This document shows, piece by piece, positions 1 through 10,102 of a stretch of 32,928 nucleotides of DNA. The notes beneath the pieces were generated by a model that searched no databases, was not told where the DNA came from, and was given only the letters and a program-made list of their open reading frames with translations. The DNA lies in NCBI GenBank assembly GCA_900539645.1, contig UQCY01000009.1:1-32928 (forward strand), in the 5' to 3' direction. Source of the stretch: an uncultured Clostridium sp. Lineage in GTDB: Bacteria > Bacillota > Clostridia > Peptostreptococcales > Peptostreptococcaceae. A program made the position numbers and the translations under genes. How positions within the stretch are numbered: the first letter of the stretch is position 1; each line of letters opens with the position of its first letter.

Positions 1-4
1 GAAT

Positions 5-775
5 TTAGTTTTCTCCATCTTCGTTTCCTCTGTACTCGTGTACAAAATCTTTATCATATAGTTTAGAGTTGTTGTAGTCCTGACCTAAAAATCTTCCAAC
101 CATTATAAGAGCAGTTTTGTTTATTCCATTTTCTCTTACCTTTGCTGCAATGTCTGTAAGTGTTCCTCTTAAAGCCATTTCATCTGGCCAAGTAGCCTTA
201 TAAACTACTGCAACCGGAGTATCTTCTGGATATCCACCCTCGATTAATCTTTCAACAACCTTTTCTATTTCCTGCACAGATAGGAAAATAACCATAGAAG
301 TCTGATGTTTTGAAAATTCCTGTATAGACTCTTTTTCTGAGACAGGAGTTCTTCCTTCCATTCTAGTTATTATCACACTCTGAGAAATTTCAGGCACTGT
401 ATATTCAACACCAAGTGCAGAAGATGCACCTAAGAACGAACTAACTCCTGGTGTACAGTCAAATCCTACATCTACTTTATTTAGCTCCTCAACCTGTTCT
501 CTTATTGATCCGTATATAGAGAAATCTCCAGTCTGAAGTCTTACAACCTCTTTATTTTCTCTAACTCCTCTTTCCATAACATCTATTATTTCACCTAAAT
601 CCATAACCGCACTATTGTATATCTCGCAATCTTCTTTACAGTAGTCTAGTAGCTCTGGATTTACTAAAGAACCTGCGTATATAACTATATCTGCATTTTT
701 TAAAAGCTTGTAACCTTTTAAAGTTATAAGCTCTTTATCTCCAGGTCCAGCTCCTACAAAATGAACTTTACTCAT
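5..775 (-). CDS. cbiF: Cobalt-precorrin-4 C11-methyltransferase CbiF
   Basis: This 256-residue protein is a SAM-dependent tetrapyrrole methylase that methylates C11 of cobalt-precorrin-4 in the anaerobic cobalamin pathway, in the cytoplasm. The N-terminus carries the SAM-binding glycine motif [15 protein letters not shown]. The [10 protein letters not shown] and [13 protein letters not shown] segments are typical of CbiF/CobM, and the length is normal for the family. The start is supported by a GGAGG six bases upstream of ATG. It lies 19 bp downstream of cbiT in a minus-strand cobalamin operon that probably continues past the window edge, where cbiG/cbiH-type genes would be expected. The gene is complete, with its stop just inside the window. 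Identification rests on motif recognition and operon context. Confidence 0.95.
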   Translation of the reverse strand: MSKVHFVGAGPGDKELITLKGYKLLKNADIVIYAGSLVNPELLDYCKEDCEIYNSAVMDLGEIIDVMERGVRENKEVVRLQTGDFSIYGSIREQVEELNKVDVGFDCTPGVSSFLGASSALGVEYTVPEISQSVIITRMEGRTPVSEKESIQEFSKHQTSMVIFLSVQEIEKVVERLIEGGYPEDTPVAVVYKATWPDEMALRGTLTDIAAKVRENGINKTALIMVGRFLGQDYNNSKLYDKDFVHEYRGNEDGEN

Positions 776-794
776 AGCAAACCTCCAAATTAAT

Positions 795-1346
795 TTATTT
801 TTCCGCTGATATCAAAAAAATAGGGTTCTGTGGTTTAAAATACTCTCCACTACCCAATTTTTCTAGCTTTGATACAGACACCATGCTGACATCTATATCC
901 TTAAATCCCTTATTTCTTAAAAGCTCTAATGCTTTATAAAAAGTGTCTATTATAATAAAATTGGCGCATAATTTTCCACCCTCGTTCAAAATTTCATACG
1001 TCCAATCTACTATTTCCTCTAATTTTTTTGCAGTCCCTCCTATAAAAACAGCATCAAACTTTTCATCTGTTTCAAAAGGAGCATATCCTTCTAAAATATC
1101 TAGATTTTTTACACCAAATTTTTCCTTGTTAGACGCAATCAGTTCAACTGCGTGCTCATGTCTTTCAACAGCTACAACCTTCATATTGGGTTTTTTTAAT
1201 GCTGCTTCTATACATACACTCCCCGTTCCAGCTCCGACATCCAGAAAACTTTTGGCATTTTCTATTTCTAGCTTAGAAAGTGCAATCGCCCTAACTTCTT
1301 CCTTTGTTATAGGCACCTTACCTGTAATAAAGCTACTATTTTTCAT
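795..1346 (-). CDS. cbiT: Cobalt-precorrin-6B C15-methyltransferase (decarboxylating) CbiT
   Basis: CbiT methylates C15 of cobalt-precorrin-6B and decarboxylates the C12 acetate side chain; together with CbiE it does the job of the fused CobL enzyme. The 183-residue protein begins with the conserved [17 protein letters not shown] region, followed by the Rossmann SAM motif [16 protein letters not shown] near residues 34-49. The start has an AGGTGA Shine-Dalgarno six bases upstream of ATG. It sits between cbiE (64 bp upstream) and cbiF (19 bp downstream), so co-transcription is likely. Length and motifs are normal, with nothing missing. Confidence 0.94.
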   Translation of the reverse strand: MKNSSFITGKVPITKEEVRAIALSKLEIENAKSFLDVGAGTGSVCIEAALKKPNMKVVAVERHEHAVELIASNKEKFGVKNLDILEGYAPFETDEKFDAVFIGGTAKKLEEIVDWTYEILNEGGKLCANFIIIDTFYKALELLRNKGFKDIDVSMVSVSKLEKLGSGEYFKPQNPIFLISAEK

Positions 1347-1410
1347 TAAGTTTCACCTATTTCCGTAAAATCTATTATTTTTTTAATTTATGTTTCTGTT
1401 TATATATCAA

Positions 1411-2022
1411 CTATTGATCATCGTCCAATATTACAACGATATTCATATCGTAGTTTTCTATTTTTAAAATATCCTCTGGTTTTCCAATAGTTATTTTTTC
1501 GTTATCGTATGAAAGATTTTCACCGACAGCCATAGTTTTTTTCAAACCCCTTTTAATTATTTCCCTGGCAATTTCTCTAGGCCCAATCTTTGAATCCGTA
1601 ACCATACACACTTTGCTATGAGATAGCAGATAATCAAAATCAGGCTCTCTTCCATGACTGCTAGTCATATATAAATCGTTCATATCTACTTTTATTCTCG
1701 AAAACATATACTGCATTGAGCTAATCCCTGGAATTATTTCCATCTTTTCATTATCTACATTTTTGCTCAGATACTTGCCTATTCCGTAGACAGATGGATC
1801 TCCAGATGCTATAACAGTTATATTTTTTTCTATATTTTCATTTATATAATTTTTTATTTCCACTAGATTAGCACCTAAAACAATTTTCTCGCCACAAAAA
1901 TTCTCAAAAATCTCAAGATTTCTCTTGCCACCGATTAAGACATCGGATTTAGCGATAATTTTTTTGCCAACCTCAGTTATATAGCCCTCGTTTCCAGGTC
2001 CTATCCCAACTACATTTAGCAT
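1411..2022 (-). CDS. cbiE: Cobalt-precorrin-7 C5-methyltransferase CbiE
   Basis: CbiE methylates C5 of the corrin ring and is the partner of CbiT, with which it is fused as CobL in many organisms. The product is about 203 residues of the tetrapyrrole methylase family. It opens with MLNVVGIGPGNEGYIT (SAM-binding GxGPG) and carries ASGDPSVYGIGKYL and IIPGISSMQYMFSRI, both typical of CbiE. An upstream in-frame TTG exists at 2034, but the GGAGG that lies in that extension is placed five bases before the ATG at 2022, so I chose the ATG. It lies 35 bp after cbiD and 64 bp before cbiT in the same operon. Confidence 0.92.
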   Translation of the reverse strand: MLNVVGIGPGNEGYITEVGKKIIAKSDVLIGGKRNLEIFENFCGEKIVLGANLVEIKNYINENIEKNITVIASGDPSVYGIGKYLSKNVDNEKMEIIPGISSMQYMFSRIKVDMNDLYMTSSHGREPDFDYLLSHSKVCMVTDSKIGPREIAREIIKRGLKKTMAVGENLSYDNEKITIGKPEDILKIENYDMNIVVILDDDQ

Positions 2023-2057
2023 ACCTTCCTCCAAAGAATTAAAACTCTATCAACATT

Positions 2058-3269
2058 TTATTTTCTAAAACTGTCCAACATCTTCTCGGCATTTTTACTC
2101 TTTCCAAGTACTGTCTTATCCATTTTAAAAATAAATACTTCTATCTCGATTTCATTATCTACATGCATCTCTGCTCTTTTTTTACACTTTTCGCAAATTA
2201 TATCAAAAACTTCTCCAAATCCATTTTCATATACAATATCTGTAGCTTCCTCAGTTGTAAGGCAAGAGTCAATCTTTCTCACTAACTCTGTTGAAGCACC
2301 CATCAACGCTAAATTTGCTATAAGTATCTCATTTCTAGCATCTGCAACCTTGCTGTGAGTGTTAAAAATTCCTGCAGATAATTTTATAAACTTACCAATA
2401 TGTCCAGCCAAAAGAATTTTTTTAAATCCCATTCTCTTAGCTTCCATAAGCATATATCCTAAGAAATTGCTCGTCCTAACAACAGAACTATTTTCTCCAA
2501 TCCTATCAGAAATAAAGCTCTCCCCATGATTTCCAGGTACAAGTATAATCTTATCCATTCCAAGCTCTTTTTTCATATTAAGCTCTATTGAAAGCGACTT
2601 TTTCCAACCTTCATCGCTCATAGGCTCAACAATACCACTTGTTCCAATTATAGATATTCCACCTACAATTCCAAGTCTAGGGTTGAATGTCTTATTTGCA
2701 ACTTCTTCTCCCTTAGGAATAAAAATAATTATCTTTATTATTCTTTTTCTCTCATTTGAGTTATTTTTTAATATACTTTCTTCACTTGCTTTTAAAACAG
2801 ATTCGACTTCTTTTGCAATCATCTTCTGTGGAACTGGGTTTATCGCAGGTCTACCAGGCTCGACACTAAGTCCTTTTTTAGTGATAATTCCTACTCCATC
2901 TCCAGAAAACACACAGAATCCATCTCCTTCAAATGAGAATTTTTCAGAAGTCTTATCTATCTCATCTTCGTACACCCAAGTTGCCTTTGCAAATATTTCT
3001 ATCCCATTTGTGGCATCTATATCATCTCCACCATCTTTTTGAACAGAACAGATTGAATAAATTTCTCCCGTATCCTCATTCTTTTTAATCTCACTAGAAA
3101 CAACAGGAATAGATAAATATATTCCTTTAGGTGTATCTATATTTACCGTATCTATTTTTTCATTAGTTAAAAGCATATACACAGCAGCCTTTGAAACCGC
3201 AGTTGCACAAGATCCCGTAGTATAGCCCCTTCTGTATTTTTTCCCGTCTATATATACAAATTCTTCCAT
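2058..3269 (-). CDS. cbiD: Cobalt-precorrin-5B C1-methyltransferase CbiD
   Basis: CbiD methylates C1 of cobalt-precorrin-5B in the anaerobic pathway; its presence supports the early-cobalt rather than the oxygen-dependent route. The 403-residue protein has the hallmark YRRGYTTGSCATAVSKAA near residues 12-30. The central glycine-rich IVGGISIIGTSGIVEPMSDE and the later LLAGHIGKFIKLSAGIFNTH are also diagnostic. It begins 8 bp after the cbiC stop, so translation is probably coupled; I see only a weak purine-rich Shine-Dalgarno. Length is slightly above the family norm. There are no frame breaks. Confidence 0.95.
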   Translation of the reverse strand: MEEFVYIDGKKYRRGYTTGSCATAVSKAAVYMLLTNEKIDTVNIDTPKGIYLSIPVVSSEIKKNEDTGEIYSICSVQKDGGDDIDATNGIEIFAKATWVYEDEIDKTSEKFSFEGDGFCVFSGDGVGIITKKGLSVEPGRPAINPVPQKMIAKEVESVLKASEESILKNNSNERKRIIKIIIFIPKGEEVANKTFNPRLGIVGGISIIGTSGIVEPMSDEGWKKSLSIELNMKKELGMDKIILVPGNHGESFISDRIGENSSVVRTSNFLGYMLMEAKRMGFKKILLAGHIGKFIKLSAGIFNTHSKVADARNEILIANLALMGASTELVRKIDSCLTTEEATDIVYENGFGEVFDIICEKCKKRAEMHVDNEIEIEVFIFKMDKTVLGKSKNAEKMLDSFRK

Positions 3270-3277
3270 AATACAAA

Positions 3278-3916
3278 CTATCTCTCTATGCTGTAAAGTA
3301 TCGCATTGATTATTGCAGCCGCTAGATTACTTCCACCTTTTCTTCCTTTAGAAAGTATGTATGGAATATTTGTTTCTGCAAGTCTTTCTTTTGACTCAGC
3401 TGCTCCAACAAATCCAACTGGAACACCTATAACAGCATCTACTTCCATCTCTCCTGCTTCCACCATTTCTATAACCTTAAACAGAGCTGTTGGAGCATTT
3501 CCAAGAACAAAAATCTTTCTTCCTCTGTCCTCAGCAGCTATCTCAACTGCAGCCATAGATCTTGTAATCTCTTTTTCCTTGGCTCTTGCAACAGTTCTAT
3601 CATCTGCAACTAAACAAGCATAATTGCATCCCAATTTATCTAATTTTCTCTTGTTTATTCCGCTTAAAGCCATAGTAGTATCTGTGTAAATACTAGCCTT
3701 ATTTTCAAGAGCATCCTTTATTATCTCAGCTGCATTATCAGATATTTTTAGAATATCTAAATACTCAAAATCGGCAGTTGTGTGTATAGCTCTTTTTATT
3801 ATTTTTTCTTCTATTTCACTTTTGTACTCATATCCAGGTCTTATATCGTCTATTATTCCCTGTATAATCTCAAAACTTTTCTCTTCAATCTTCATAGGGT
3901 TTTTAATATAATCCAA
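3278..3916 (-). CDS. cbiC: Cobalt-precorrin-8 methylmutase CbiC
   Basis: CbiC moves the C11 methyl group to C12, converting cobalt-precorrin-8 to cobyrinate. The 212-residue protein contains KRAIHTTADFEYLD, where His45 matches the family's catalytic histidine. It also has the family signatures YTDTTMALSGINKRKL, VLGNAPTALFKVIEMV, GVPVGFVGAAESKE and GRKGGSNLAAAIINAIL. Translation most likely starts at a TTG: the strong GGAGG is eight bases upstream of it, whereas the first in-frame ATG (codon 8) is too distant. It follows the pduX-like gene by 21 bp and precedes cbiD by 8 bp. Confidence 0.95.
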   Translation of the reverse strand: MDYIKNPMKIEEKSFEIIQGIIDDIRPGYEYKSEIEEKIIKRAIHTTADFEYLDILKISDNAAEIIKDALENKASIYTDTTMALSGINKRKLDKLGCNYACLVADDRTVARAKEKEITRSMAAVEIAAEDRGRKIFVLGNAPTALFKVIEMVEAGEMEVDAVIGVPVGFVGAAESKERLAETNIPYILSKGRKGGSNLAAAIINAILYSIER

Positions 3917-3937
3917 AAAAATCCCTCCTTTTATTTT

Positions 3938-4858
3938 TTATTCGTATCTTATTCCACCTTTGATAATATCTAATGTGTACATATCTGAATAAACTTTGTC
4001 TATCTCTCTTCTTTTTAATTCAGCTATCATCTCAGTGCAATCAAAGTCTTTATCTACTAAAATTCCAACTATTGTACCACTATGTGCTACATTCACTCCA
4101 AATCCGCCACATTTATCAGATACCTCGATAATCTCATGTAGATACTCTTTTTTACAAATATTTTCATTTGCTAAACTACTAGCAGTACAAGCTCTACCAA
4201 TCATCTCTCTATCTTTTTCAGTGAATCCTTTTTTAAGCATCTTAAAGGCATTTTCGATGATTTCTCTATTTTTCATCTTTGCCTCTTTGTACATTCTGTT
4301 CTTTCTAAGGTCTACAGTATTTAGATATTTATTAGGCTCTAAAAGAAAAACCTTCATATTATCTATATACCCAAGTTTTTCCTTCACTTTACCCTTAACT
4401 GGGTTAAATATCACATTATCCTTCATAAATACAGAATCTGTAGGCTCTATTGATGATGCTATTTCTGCAATTTCTTCTGGAGTCATTTCCTCACCTATTA
4501 GATTTAATGCAGCTCCTATAGCAGCTCCTATATCTGCAGTTGAGCTACCCATTCCCTTACTTACAGGAACCTCACTTATTATTTTTACAGATAAATTGTT
4601 TAGCGTTTCAACTGGTATATCGTATTTTTCAAATACTTTTCTTATAGCTAATCTCGATTTTTTTACATTTCTTATGTATATTTTCTTTTCTGTTCCTTTA
4701 ACTCTTTCAGTTAAATCCTCTTCCTCACCATCTTTTCTCTCTTCAAGGTAAACTTCTGAAAAAAGATTTACTGCATAGGAGCAGAGGTACTCTTCATTTC
4801 CTATCATTCCCTGAACAAACTCTCCACAAGAAGCAGGGCATTTTGCGTAACCTTTCAC
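3938..4858 (-). CDS. pduX: L-threonine kinase (PduX-like GHMP kinase)
   Basis: This GHMP-family kinase of about 306 residues is predicted to phosphorylate L-threonine to L-threonine-O-3-phosphate, the substrate of CobD. Near the N-terminus is YAKCPASCGEFVQGMIG, matching the PduX start. The GHMP ATP loop is PVSKGMGSSTADIGAAIGAA, and GGFGVNVAHSGTIVGILVD is the C-terminal motif. A longer ATG start at 4888 would overlap cobD by 29 bp. A GTG at 4858, just after the cobD stop and six bases after a GGGTG, fits better, implying tight coupling with cobD. The function is inferred from motifs and from its place between cobD and cbiC. Confidence 0.86.
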   Translation of the reverse strand: MKGYAKCPASCGEFVQGMIGNEEYLCSYAVNLFSEVYLEERKDGEEEDLTERVKGTEKKIYIRNVKKSRLAIRKVFEKYDIPVETLNNLSVKIISEVPVSKGMGSSTADIGAAIGAALNLIGEEMTPEEIAEIASSIEPTDSVFMKDNVIFNPVKGKVKEKLGYIDNMKVFLLEPNKYLNTVDLRKNRMYKEAKMKNREIIENAFKMLKKGFTEKDREMIGRACTASSLANENICKKEYLHEIIEVSDKCGGFGVNVAHSGTIVGILVDKDFDCTEMIAELKRREIDKVYSDMYTLDIIKGGIRYE

Positions 4859-4859
4859 T

Positions 4860-5996
4860 CTATTCACCCAATACAGATCTAAGTGCATCTACAAGTACAG
4901 TATTTTGTTCATGATTTTTAATAGCTACTCTAGCAAAACTAGAGTCTAAACCAATAAAATTAGACGCATCTCTAATGAGAAGACCTGCCCTTTTTAATAA
5001 ATTTTCTTTCACATCCAATACATTTCTATTTTCAAATCTAACTAGAATAAAATTCGCATCTGAATTAAATGCCTTTATTCCATCTATTTTATTTATTTCA
5101 TTTATCATACATACTCTTTCTTTAGAAAAATACTCCTTGCTTTTTCTTATGTACTCCTCCTCTTTAAATATAAAATCAGATGCAGAATCTGCAAATGAGT
5201 TTATCGTCCAAGGCTCTTTTTCATCGTACATTTTTTGAAGTAATTCCCTATTTGAGCTTATTCCATAACCTAGCCTAATTCCTGGTATTCCAAAGAATTT
5301 TGTAACTGCTCTGATTATGAATAAGTTCTTTGATTTTTCGACCATATTTACAAGACTTCTCTCTTTTTCAGAGTCTGCAAATTCAATAAAGGTTTCATCC
5401 ACTATAAGCAACTTTCCTTCCTTTTCTGCAAATTCCAGTAGTTTTTTTATTTCTCTAACAGATCCATCTGGATTGTTTGGATTGCAGATAAATATACTGT
5501 CAAATTCGTCTTTTCTTCTGTAAATTTCGTCTAAATCAAGTTTAAAATCTTTCTTCCAATCCATCACAAAATCTACTACACTTAGACCTGCAATCTCTGC
5601 ACCTTTTCTATATTCAGAAAAAGTTGGATTGATTATAGCAAGTCTACCACTTAAATTTCTCATAAGGAGGTAGATTATCTCCGTTGCTCCATTTCCAGGA
5701 ATAATATAGCTATCCTCTACTCTAAGGTAGTCTGCTATATTTTTTCTAAGTCTTCTATATTTTATATCTGGATATTTTTGCAAATTCTCCACTCCAGCCG
5801 CTACAATCTTATCCATACTCTCTACAATAAATGGATTAATATTTGAGCTAAAGTCGATAATTTTATCTGCTTCAAGTCCATAGAGTTCGGCTGCTGAATT
5901 GATATCTGCCCCATGAACTGAGTTTATATTAACTTTTTCTTTATTGAACTCTTTTTCTTTGGTAGATTTATTTTTTTTATTCAAATTATTTTCCAT
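4860..5996 (-). CDS. cobD: Threonine-phosphate decarboxylase CobD
   Basis: CobD is a PLP-dependent enzyme that decarboxylates L-threonine-O-3-phosphate to (R)-1-amino-2-propanol phosphate, which CbiB attaches to the corrin ring. The roughly 378-residue protein has the class I/II aminotransferase fold: IIDFSSNINPF near residue 50, ICNPNNPDG, IVDETFIEFAD, and the PLP-lysine region AVTKFFGIPGIRLGYGI. The N-terminus carries an unusual lysine/asparagine-rich extension of about 25 residues before the conserved core. The first codon could be the TTG at 5999 or the adjacent ATG at 5996; a GGAAAG lies a few bases upstream. It forms a threonine-arm trio with the pduX-like gene and cbiB. Confidence 0.93.
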   Translation of the reverse strand: MENNLNKKNKSTKEKEFNKEKVNINSVHGADINSAAELYGLEADKIIDFSSNINPFIVESMDKIVAAGVENLQKYPDIKYRRLRKNIADYLRVEDSYIIPGNGATEIIYLLMRNLSGRLAIINPTFSEYRKGAEIAGLSVVDFVMDWKKDFKLDLDEIYRRKDEFDSIFICNPNNPDGSVREIKKLLEFAEKEGKLLIVDETFIEFADSEKERSLVNMVEKSKNLFIIRAVTKFFGIPGIRLGYGISSNRELLQKMYDEKEPWTINSFADSASDFIFKEEEYIRKSKEYFSKERVCMINEINKIDGIKAFNSDANFILVRFENRNVLDVKENLLKRAGLLIRDASNFIGLDSSFARVAIKNHEQNTVLVDALRSVLGE

Positions 5997-6035
5997 CAAT
6001 TCTTTCCAAACTCTCCTTTTAACAGTATTAATATA

Positions 6036-7049
6036 TTATATCATAATGCAAAACAGCACTGATAAAATTAAAAGTGCATTAGCTGTTGTCGCATACATAA
6101 GCTTATTCATTCTAACTATATCGTAGTTTTCTAATTCTCTTTTTTTATCTCCAATAGTAGGTTTATATACTTCCTTCCCAAAGTAGATATTTGTTCCACC
6201 AAGCTGTACACCAATTGCTCCAGCTGCTGCACCTTCTGCAAATGCACAGTTCGGACTTTTGTGATTTTTTCTATCTCTAATCGCTATTTTAAACGAGCTT
6301 GCTCCATTCATACCACATAAAAATGCTCCTAAAGGCATAAATATCGCAGTTAATCTTGCTGGAATAAAGTTGGCTACATCATCTAATTTTGCAGATACAC
6401 ATCCAAGGTTTAAGTATTTATCGTTCTTATACCCTACCATTGAGTCTAATGTGTTTATCGCCTTATAAGTCATTGCTCCTACAGGGCCGAATAAAAATCC
6501 GTAGAACATCGGTGAAATTGTCCCATCTACAGTATTTTCAGCAACTGTTTCAACTGTAGCCCTTATTATCTCAGATTGACTAAGATTTGTAGTATCACGA
6601 CCTACTATATACGAAAGCTGCACTCTCGATTTTTTTATATCTCCAGTTTCAAGTACGTTGTAAATCTTTGTAGCCTCGTCCTTTAAACACTTTGTAGAAA
6701 GTGTTGTGTAGATTATAAACGCACTCACAAAAATTTCTACGTATTTATTAAAGTTAGCAATCTTTACAATCAGTGCAGTTACAATTGCAGTTGTAACAAC
6801 AGGCACTAACCACATCAAAATTCCCCAATATTTTAGAGATTCCTCTGATTTTGCATGCTTTCTTATAAATTTTTCTGTTTTGCTTATCAACTTACCTATA
6901 AATCTAACTGGGTGTGGAAACCAATACGGATCCCCAAACACCAAGTCCATTATGTAGCCAAGAATTATAATAAGTATATTTGCAAAACTATATCCAATCA
7001 CAGTAAAAACAACCGTACTTGTTACCTGTGGTGTAAATAAATTTTCCAT
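6036..7049 (-). CDS. cbiB: Adenosylcobinamide-phosphate synthase CbiB
   Basis: CbiB is an integral membrane enzyme that joins the aminopropanol arm to adenosylcobyrate. The protein of about 337 residues has several hydrophobic segments, including one near the N-terminus, one around residues 75-115, and one at the C-terminus. Family signatures are LVFGDPYWFPHPVRFIGKLI, VGRDTTNLSQSEIIRATVET, AENTVDGTISPMFYG and AYKAINTLDSMVGYKNDKY. A TTG at 7055 is in frame, but an AAGGA ten bases upstream suits the ATG at 7049 better. It lies 18 bp after cbiA and 39 bp before cobD. Confidence 0.94.
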   Translation of the reverse strand: MENLFTPQVTSTVVFTVIGYSFANILIIILGYIMDLVFGDPYWFPHPVRFIGKLISKTEKFIRKHAKSEESLKYWGILMWLVPVVTTAIVTALIVKIANFNKYVEIFVSAFIIYTTLSTKCLKDEATKIYNVLETGDIKKSRVQLSYIVGRDTTNLSQSEIIRATVETVAENTVDGTISPMFYGFLFGPVGAMTYKAINTLDSMVGYKNDKYLNLGCVSAKLDDVANFIPARLTAIFMPLGAFLCGMNGASSFKIAIRDRKNHKSPNCAFAEGAAAGAIGVQLGGTNIYFGKEVYKPTIGDKKRELENYDIVRMNKLMYATTANALLILSVLFCIMI

Positions 7050-7067
7050 AATCAAAATTTCCTTCTA

Positions 7068-8444
7068 TTATCTTTCACAGTTTTTAAGTATATTTTCTAT
7101 ACAATCCAAATTGTTGTAAAAATGAGTGTGAAGATATGTCGCAAGCGTATTTTTCTTGCTATAACCGCCTTCCCATTCATCTACAACTTTTCCATCTCTA
7201 ATTTTTCTCATCTTATATGCGCATTTTTCGTCGCTTTTAAATATTGAGTGGTGGAATTCGTGCCCTCTTATACAATCTCCTTCTTTTGAGATAACTGTCT
7301 TTTCTATGACTTTTCCTTCACAGTATCCAAATCTTCTAAGTCTAGGAGTCATTTCGCTGACACCTTCAAAAATCCCAACCATATTTCTTTCAACTCCAGA
7401 CTTGTCTATAATAGATTTTCCTAAATACATAAGTCCACCACATTCTGCATATATTGGAGTATTGTTTTCGTATAAGTCAAATATTGATTTTCTTATAGAC
7501 TCATTTTTTTCTAATTCCTCAGCAAAAATTTCTGGGAATCCTCCACCAATGTAGACAAAGTCACACGTCGGAACCTCTATATCCTCAAGAGGACTAAAGT
7601 ATTTTATTTTTATTCCAAGTTTTTCAAAAATCTCTATATTTTCTCTATAGTAGAAGTTAAATGCCTTATCATGTGCAATCGCAACAGTTTTTCCCTTAGC
7701 TAATTCAAATAAATTCTTCTTTTCCATTTCCTCAACTAAGTCAAATTTGCTGACAACTTCTTCGCTTTCTGATAATTCTATAATCCTATCTATATCTATA
7801 TACTTTTCAATTTCATCCGCAAGTGATGAGAATTTCTCAGATAATTTTTCAACCTCATCCATTGGAACAAGACCTAGATGTCTTGATTCAAGTGCAAATT
7901 TATCATTTGGTGGAAAATATCCAAAAACTTCTAGCCCACAGTATTTTTTTATAGACTCTTTTATTATGTTGAAGTGGCTTTCAGTTTTTACATTATTTGC
8001 AATAACACCTATGATATTTACATTTTTATCTAAGTTTAAATAACCAAGTACTGTCGCTGCAGCAGATGCAGCCATTGCCTTCCCATTTATAACTAGTATT
8101 ACTGGAGTTTTGGTAATCTTTGATGTGTAAGAACTGCTACAATTGTCTATATCAGTTCCAAATCCATCATAAAGCCCCATAACTCCCTCAATCACAGAAA
8201 TATCGGCATCCTTTGATGCAGTATTTACTATGTATTTAATCTTTTCATCGTCTAACATATAAGAGTCTAGGTTTCTAGAATCTCTACAAGTTATAAATGT
8301 GTGAAAAGACGGATCTATATAATCAGGCCCAACCTTGTATGGCTGCACCTTTAGATTTCTCTTTGTAAGTGCCCGCATAATTCCAAGCGAAATTGTAGTC
8401 TTTCCAACTCCACTTGAAGTACCTGCAATCATAATCTTTTTCAT
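7068..8444 (-). CDS. cbiA: Cobyrinic acid a,c-diamide synthase CbiA
   Basis: CbiA amidates the a and c side chains of cobyrinate using glutamine and ATP. The 458-residue protein begins with the P-loop IAGTSSGVGKTTISLGIMRA, followed by KVGPDYIDPSFH, and contains EGVMGLYDGFGTD. The C-terminal half is a class I glutamine amidotransferase with the nucleophile cysteine in IYAECGGLMYLGKSI and the late histidine in YLHTHFYNN. The ATG has a GGAG nine bases upstream. It starts 80 bp after the cbiP stop and ends 18 bp before cbiB. Domain order and length are as expected. Confidence 0.95.
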   Translation of the reverse strand: MKKIMIAGTSSGVGKTTISLGIMRALTKRNLKVQPYKVGPDYIDPSFHTFITCRDSRNLDSYMLDDEKIKYIVNTASKDADISVIEGVMGLYDGFGTDIDNCSSSYTSKITKTPVILVINGKAMAASAAATVLGYLNLDKNVNIIGVIANNVKTESHFNIIKESIKKYCGLEVFGYFPPNDKFALESRHLGLVPMDEVEKLSEKFSSLADEIEKYIDIDRIIELSESEEVVSKFDLVEEMEKKNLFELAKGKTVAIAHDKAFNFYYRENIEIFEKLGIKIKYFSPLEDIEVPTCDFVYIGGGFPEIFAEELEKNESIRKSIFDLYENNTPIYAECGGLMYLGKSIIDKSGVERNMVGIFEGVSEMTPRLRRFGYCEGKVIEKTVISKEGDCIRGHEFHHSIFKSDEKCAYKMRKIRDGKVVDEWEGGYSKKNTLATYLHTHFYNNLDCIENILKNCER

Positions 8445-8524
8445 ATTTAAAATCTCCTATTATTAATCTACTTTGATACACTTTTTCAGACTAACTTTTC
8501 TATTTCTTAACTTATTTAATTTAA

Positions 8525-10063
8525 TTACTTGCTTGAGTTTTTAACTATTTCGTATATTTTTTCCATGTCTAAGTTTTCTCTTAGCATATCCGCAAGTCTG
8601 TCATATTCTCTATTTTTAAACTCTTCAAATGATTCTACTTCACTAGCTACAGGTTCTAGTCCCTTCTTAGCTCTTATTGTGTTTAGAAGAGTTCTAGTAA
8701 AGTCTATCTCATCAAAAATTCCATGTATGTAAGTACCTACAACATTTCCTTCTGAATTTGAGCATCCTATTAAACAGTTCTCAACATTTTTATCTATTAA
8801 ACCTATAGGCTCATTCGCAAATATTTCGTCTACACATTCATCTAGTTTTGTTGTCATTCCCATGTGTATTTCATAGCCTTTAACTTTTTTTCCTGATACA
8901 TCATTTAAATAGCCTCGCACACTATCAGAAATAACTCTCTCTGTCTGCACAGTAGTTTTCTCTTTTTCAAATTCAGTTACAGTATTTAAAAGTCCTATTC
9001 CTTCTACCTCTAAATCGTCGCTTTCAACACCATGTTTATCGACTATTTTTTTGCCTAACATCTGATATCCACCACAGATTCCAAATACTAGCTTTCCTCT
9101 TCTAGCACATTCCTTTATCTGTTCTTCAAGTCCAGTTTCTCTTAGATATTTTAAATCATCTACTGTACTCTTAGTTCCTGGAATGATTAGCATATCAGGA
9201 TTTCCAATAGATTCACCAAAATCTACATATCTAAGACTTACATCGCTCTGTGTTTCAAAGATATTGAAATCTGTAAAGTTTGACATATGTGGAGTCCTAA
9301 CTATTTCGATATTTATGTCATTTTTCTTTGTTGCCTTTTTGAATCTAGTAGTTACACTGTCCTCGTCCTCAATCTTAATATCAGAGTACGGAACAACTCC
9401 CAAAACAGGTATATGTATGATATCCTCAAGCATCTTCACACCTTCAGCAAAGTACTCTTTTTTTCCTCTAAATTTATTGATAATTACACCTTTCACTCTT
9501 TTTCTCTCGTCCTCAGTTAAAAGTGCAAGTGTACCTACAATAGAGGCAAATACTCCACCTCGATCTATATCAGATACCAAAACAACTGGAGCATCAGCGA
9601 TTTGTGCCATTCCCATATTTGAGATATCTCTTTCTTTTAAATTTATCTCAGCACAACTTCCTGCCCCTTCCATAACAATTACGTCATACTCATTTTCTAA
9701 ATCAGAAAATGTGTCCTTTAAAATATCTACTAACTCTAATTTATATTCATGATATTCAGAGGAATGCATCTCTCCAACAACTTTTCCTCTAACAATTACC
9801 TGACTTCTATGATTTCCGCATGGCTTTAATAGGATTGGGTTCATGTCTGCTTTTGGCTTTATCCCTGCTGCTTCCGCCTGAAATACCTGAGCTCTTCCCA
9901 TCTCCAGTCCTTCATCTGTGATGAAAGAGTTTAGCGCCATGTTCTGTGGTTTAAAAGGAGCTACTTTGTATCCGTCCTGAGCAAAAATTCTGCACATACC
10001 TGCAGCGATTATACTCTTTCCTACATTGGATGCAGTTCCTTGAAACATTATTTTTCCTTTCAA
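8525..10063 (-). CDS. cbiP: Cobyric acid synthase CbiP
   Basis: CbiP amidates the b, d, e and g side chains of (adenosyl)cobyrinate a,c-diamide. The product is about 512 residues. The N-terminal ATPase part has [20 protein letters not shown] and [12 protein letters not shown], then [12 protein letters not shown]. The C-terminal glutamine amidotransferase has the cysteine in [13 protein letters not shown]. The likely start is a TTG at 10063 with AAGGAG eight bases upstream, giving [10 protein letters not shown], close to the family's usual N-terminus; the longer reading to 10081 has no Shine-Dalgarno. It is the first gene of the cobalamin run in this window. Confidence 0.95.
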   Translation of the reverse strand: MKGKIMFQGTASNVGKSIIAAGMCRIFAQDGYKVAPFKPQNMALNSFITDEGLEMGRAQVFQAEAAGIKPKADMNPILLKPCGNHRSQVIVRGKVVGEMHSSEYHEYKLELVDILKDTFSDLENEYDVIVMEGAGSCAEINLKERDISNMGMAQIADAPVVLVSDIDRGGVFASIVGTLALLTEDERKRVKGVIINKFRGKKEYFAEGVKMLEDIIHIPVLGVVPYSDIKIEDEDSVTTRFKKATKKNDINIEIVRTPHMSNFTDFNIFETQSDVSLRYVDFGESIGNPDMLIIPGTKSTVDDLKYLRETGLEEQIKECARRGKLVFGICGGYQMLGKKIVDKHGVESDDLEVEGIGLLNTVTEFEKEKTTVQTERVISDSVRGYLNDVSGKKVKGYEIHMGMTTKLDECVDEIFANEPIGLIDKNVENCLIGCSNSEGNVVGTYIHGIFDEIDFTRTLLNTIRAKKGLEPVASEVESFEEFKNREYDRLADMLRENLDMEKIYEIVKNSSK

Positions 10064-10102
10064 AAATTTCACTCCTTTCAACGTATAATTTTCCTATCTT
10101 AT

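Noticed and set aside
9183..9752. 189-codon plus-strand reading frame opposite cbiP
   Set aside because: Shadow of cbiP, which has intact domains; the Ser/Ile/Phe-rich composition is typical of antisense frames.
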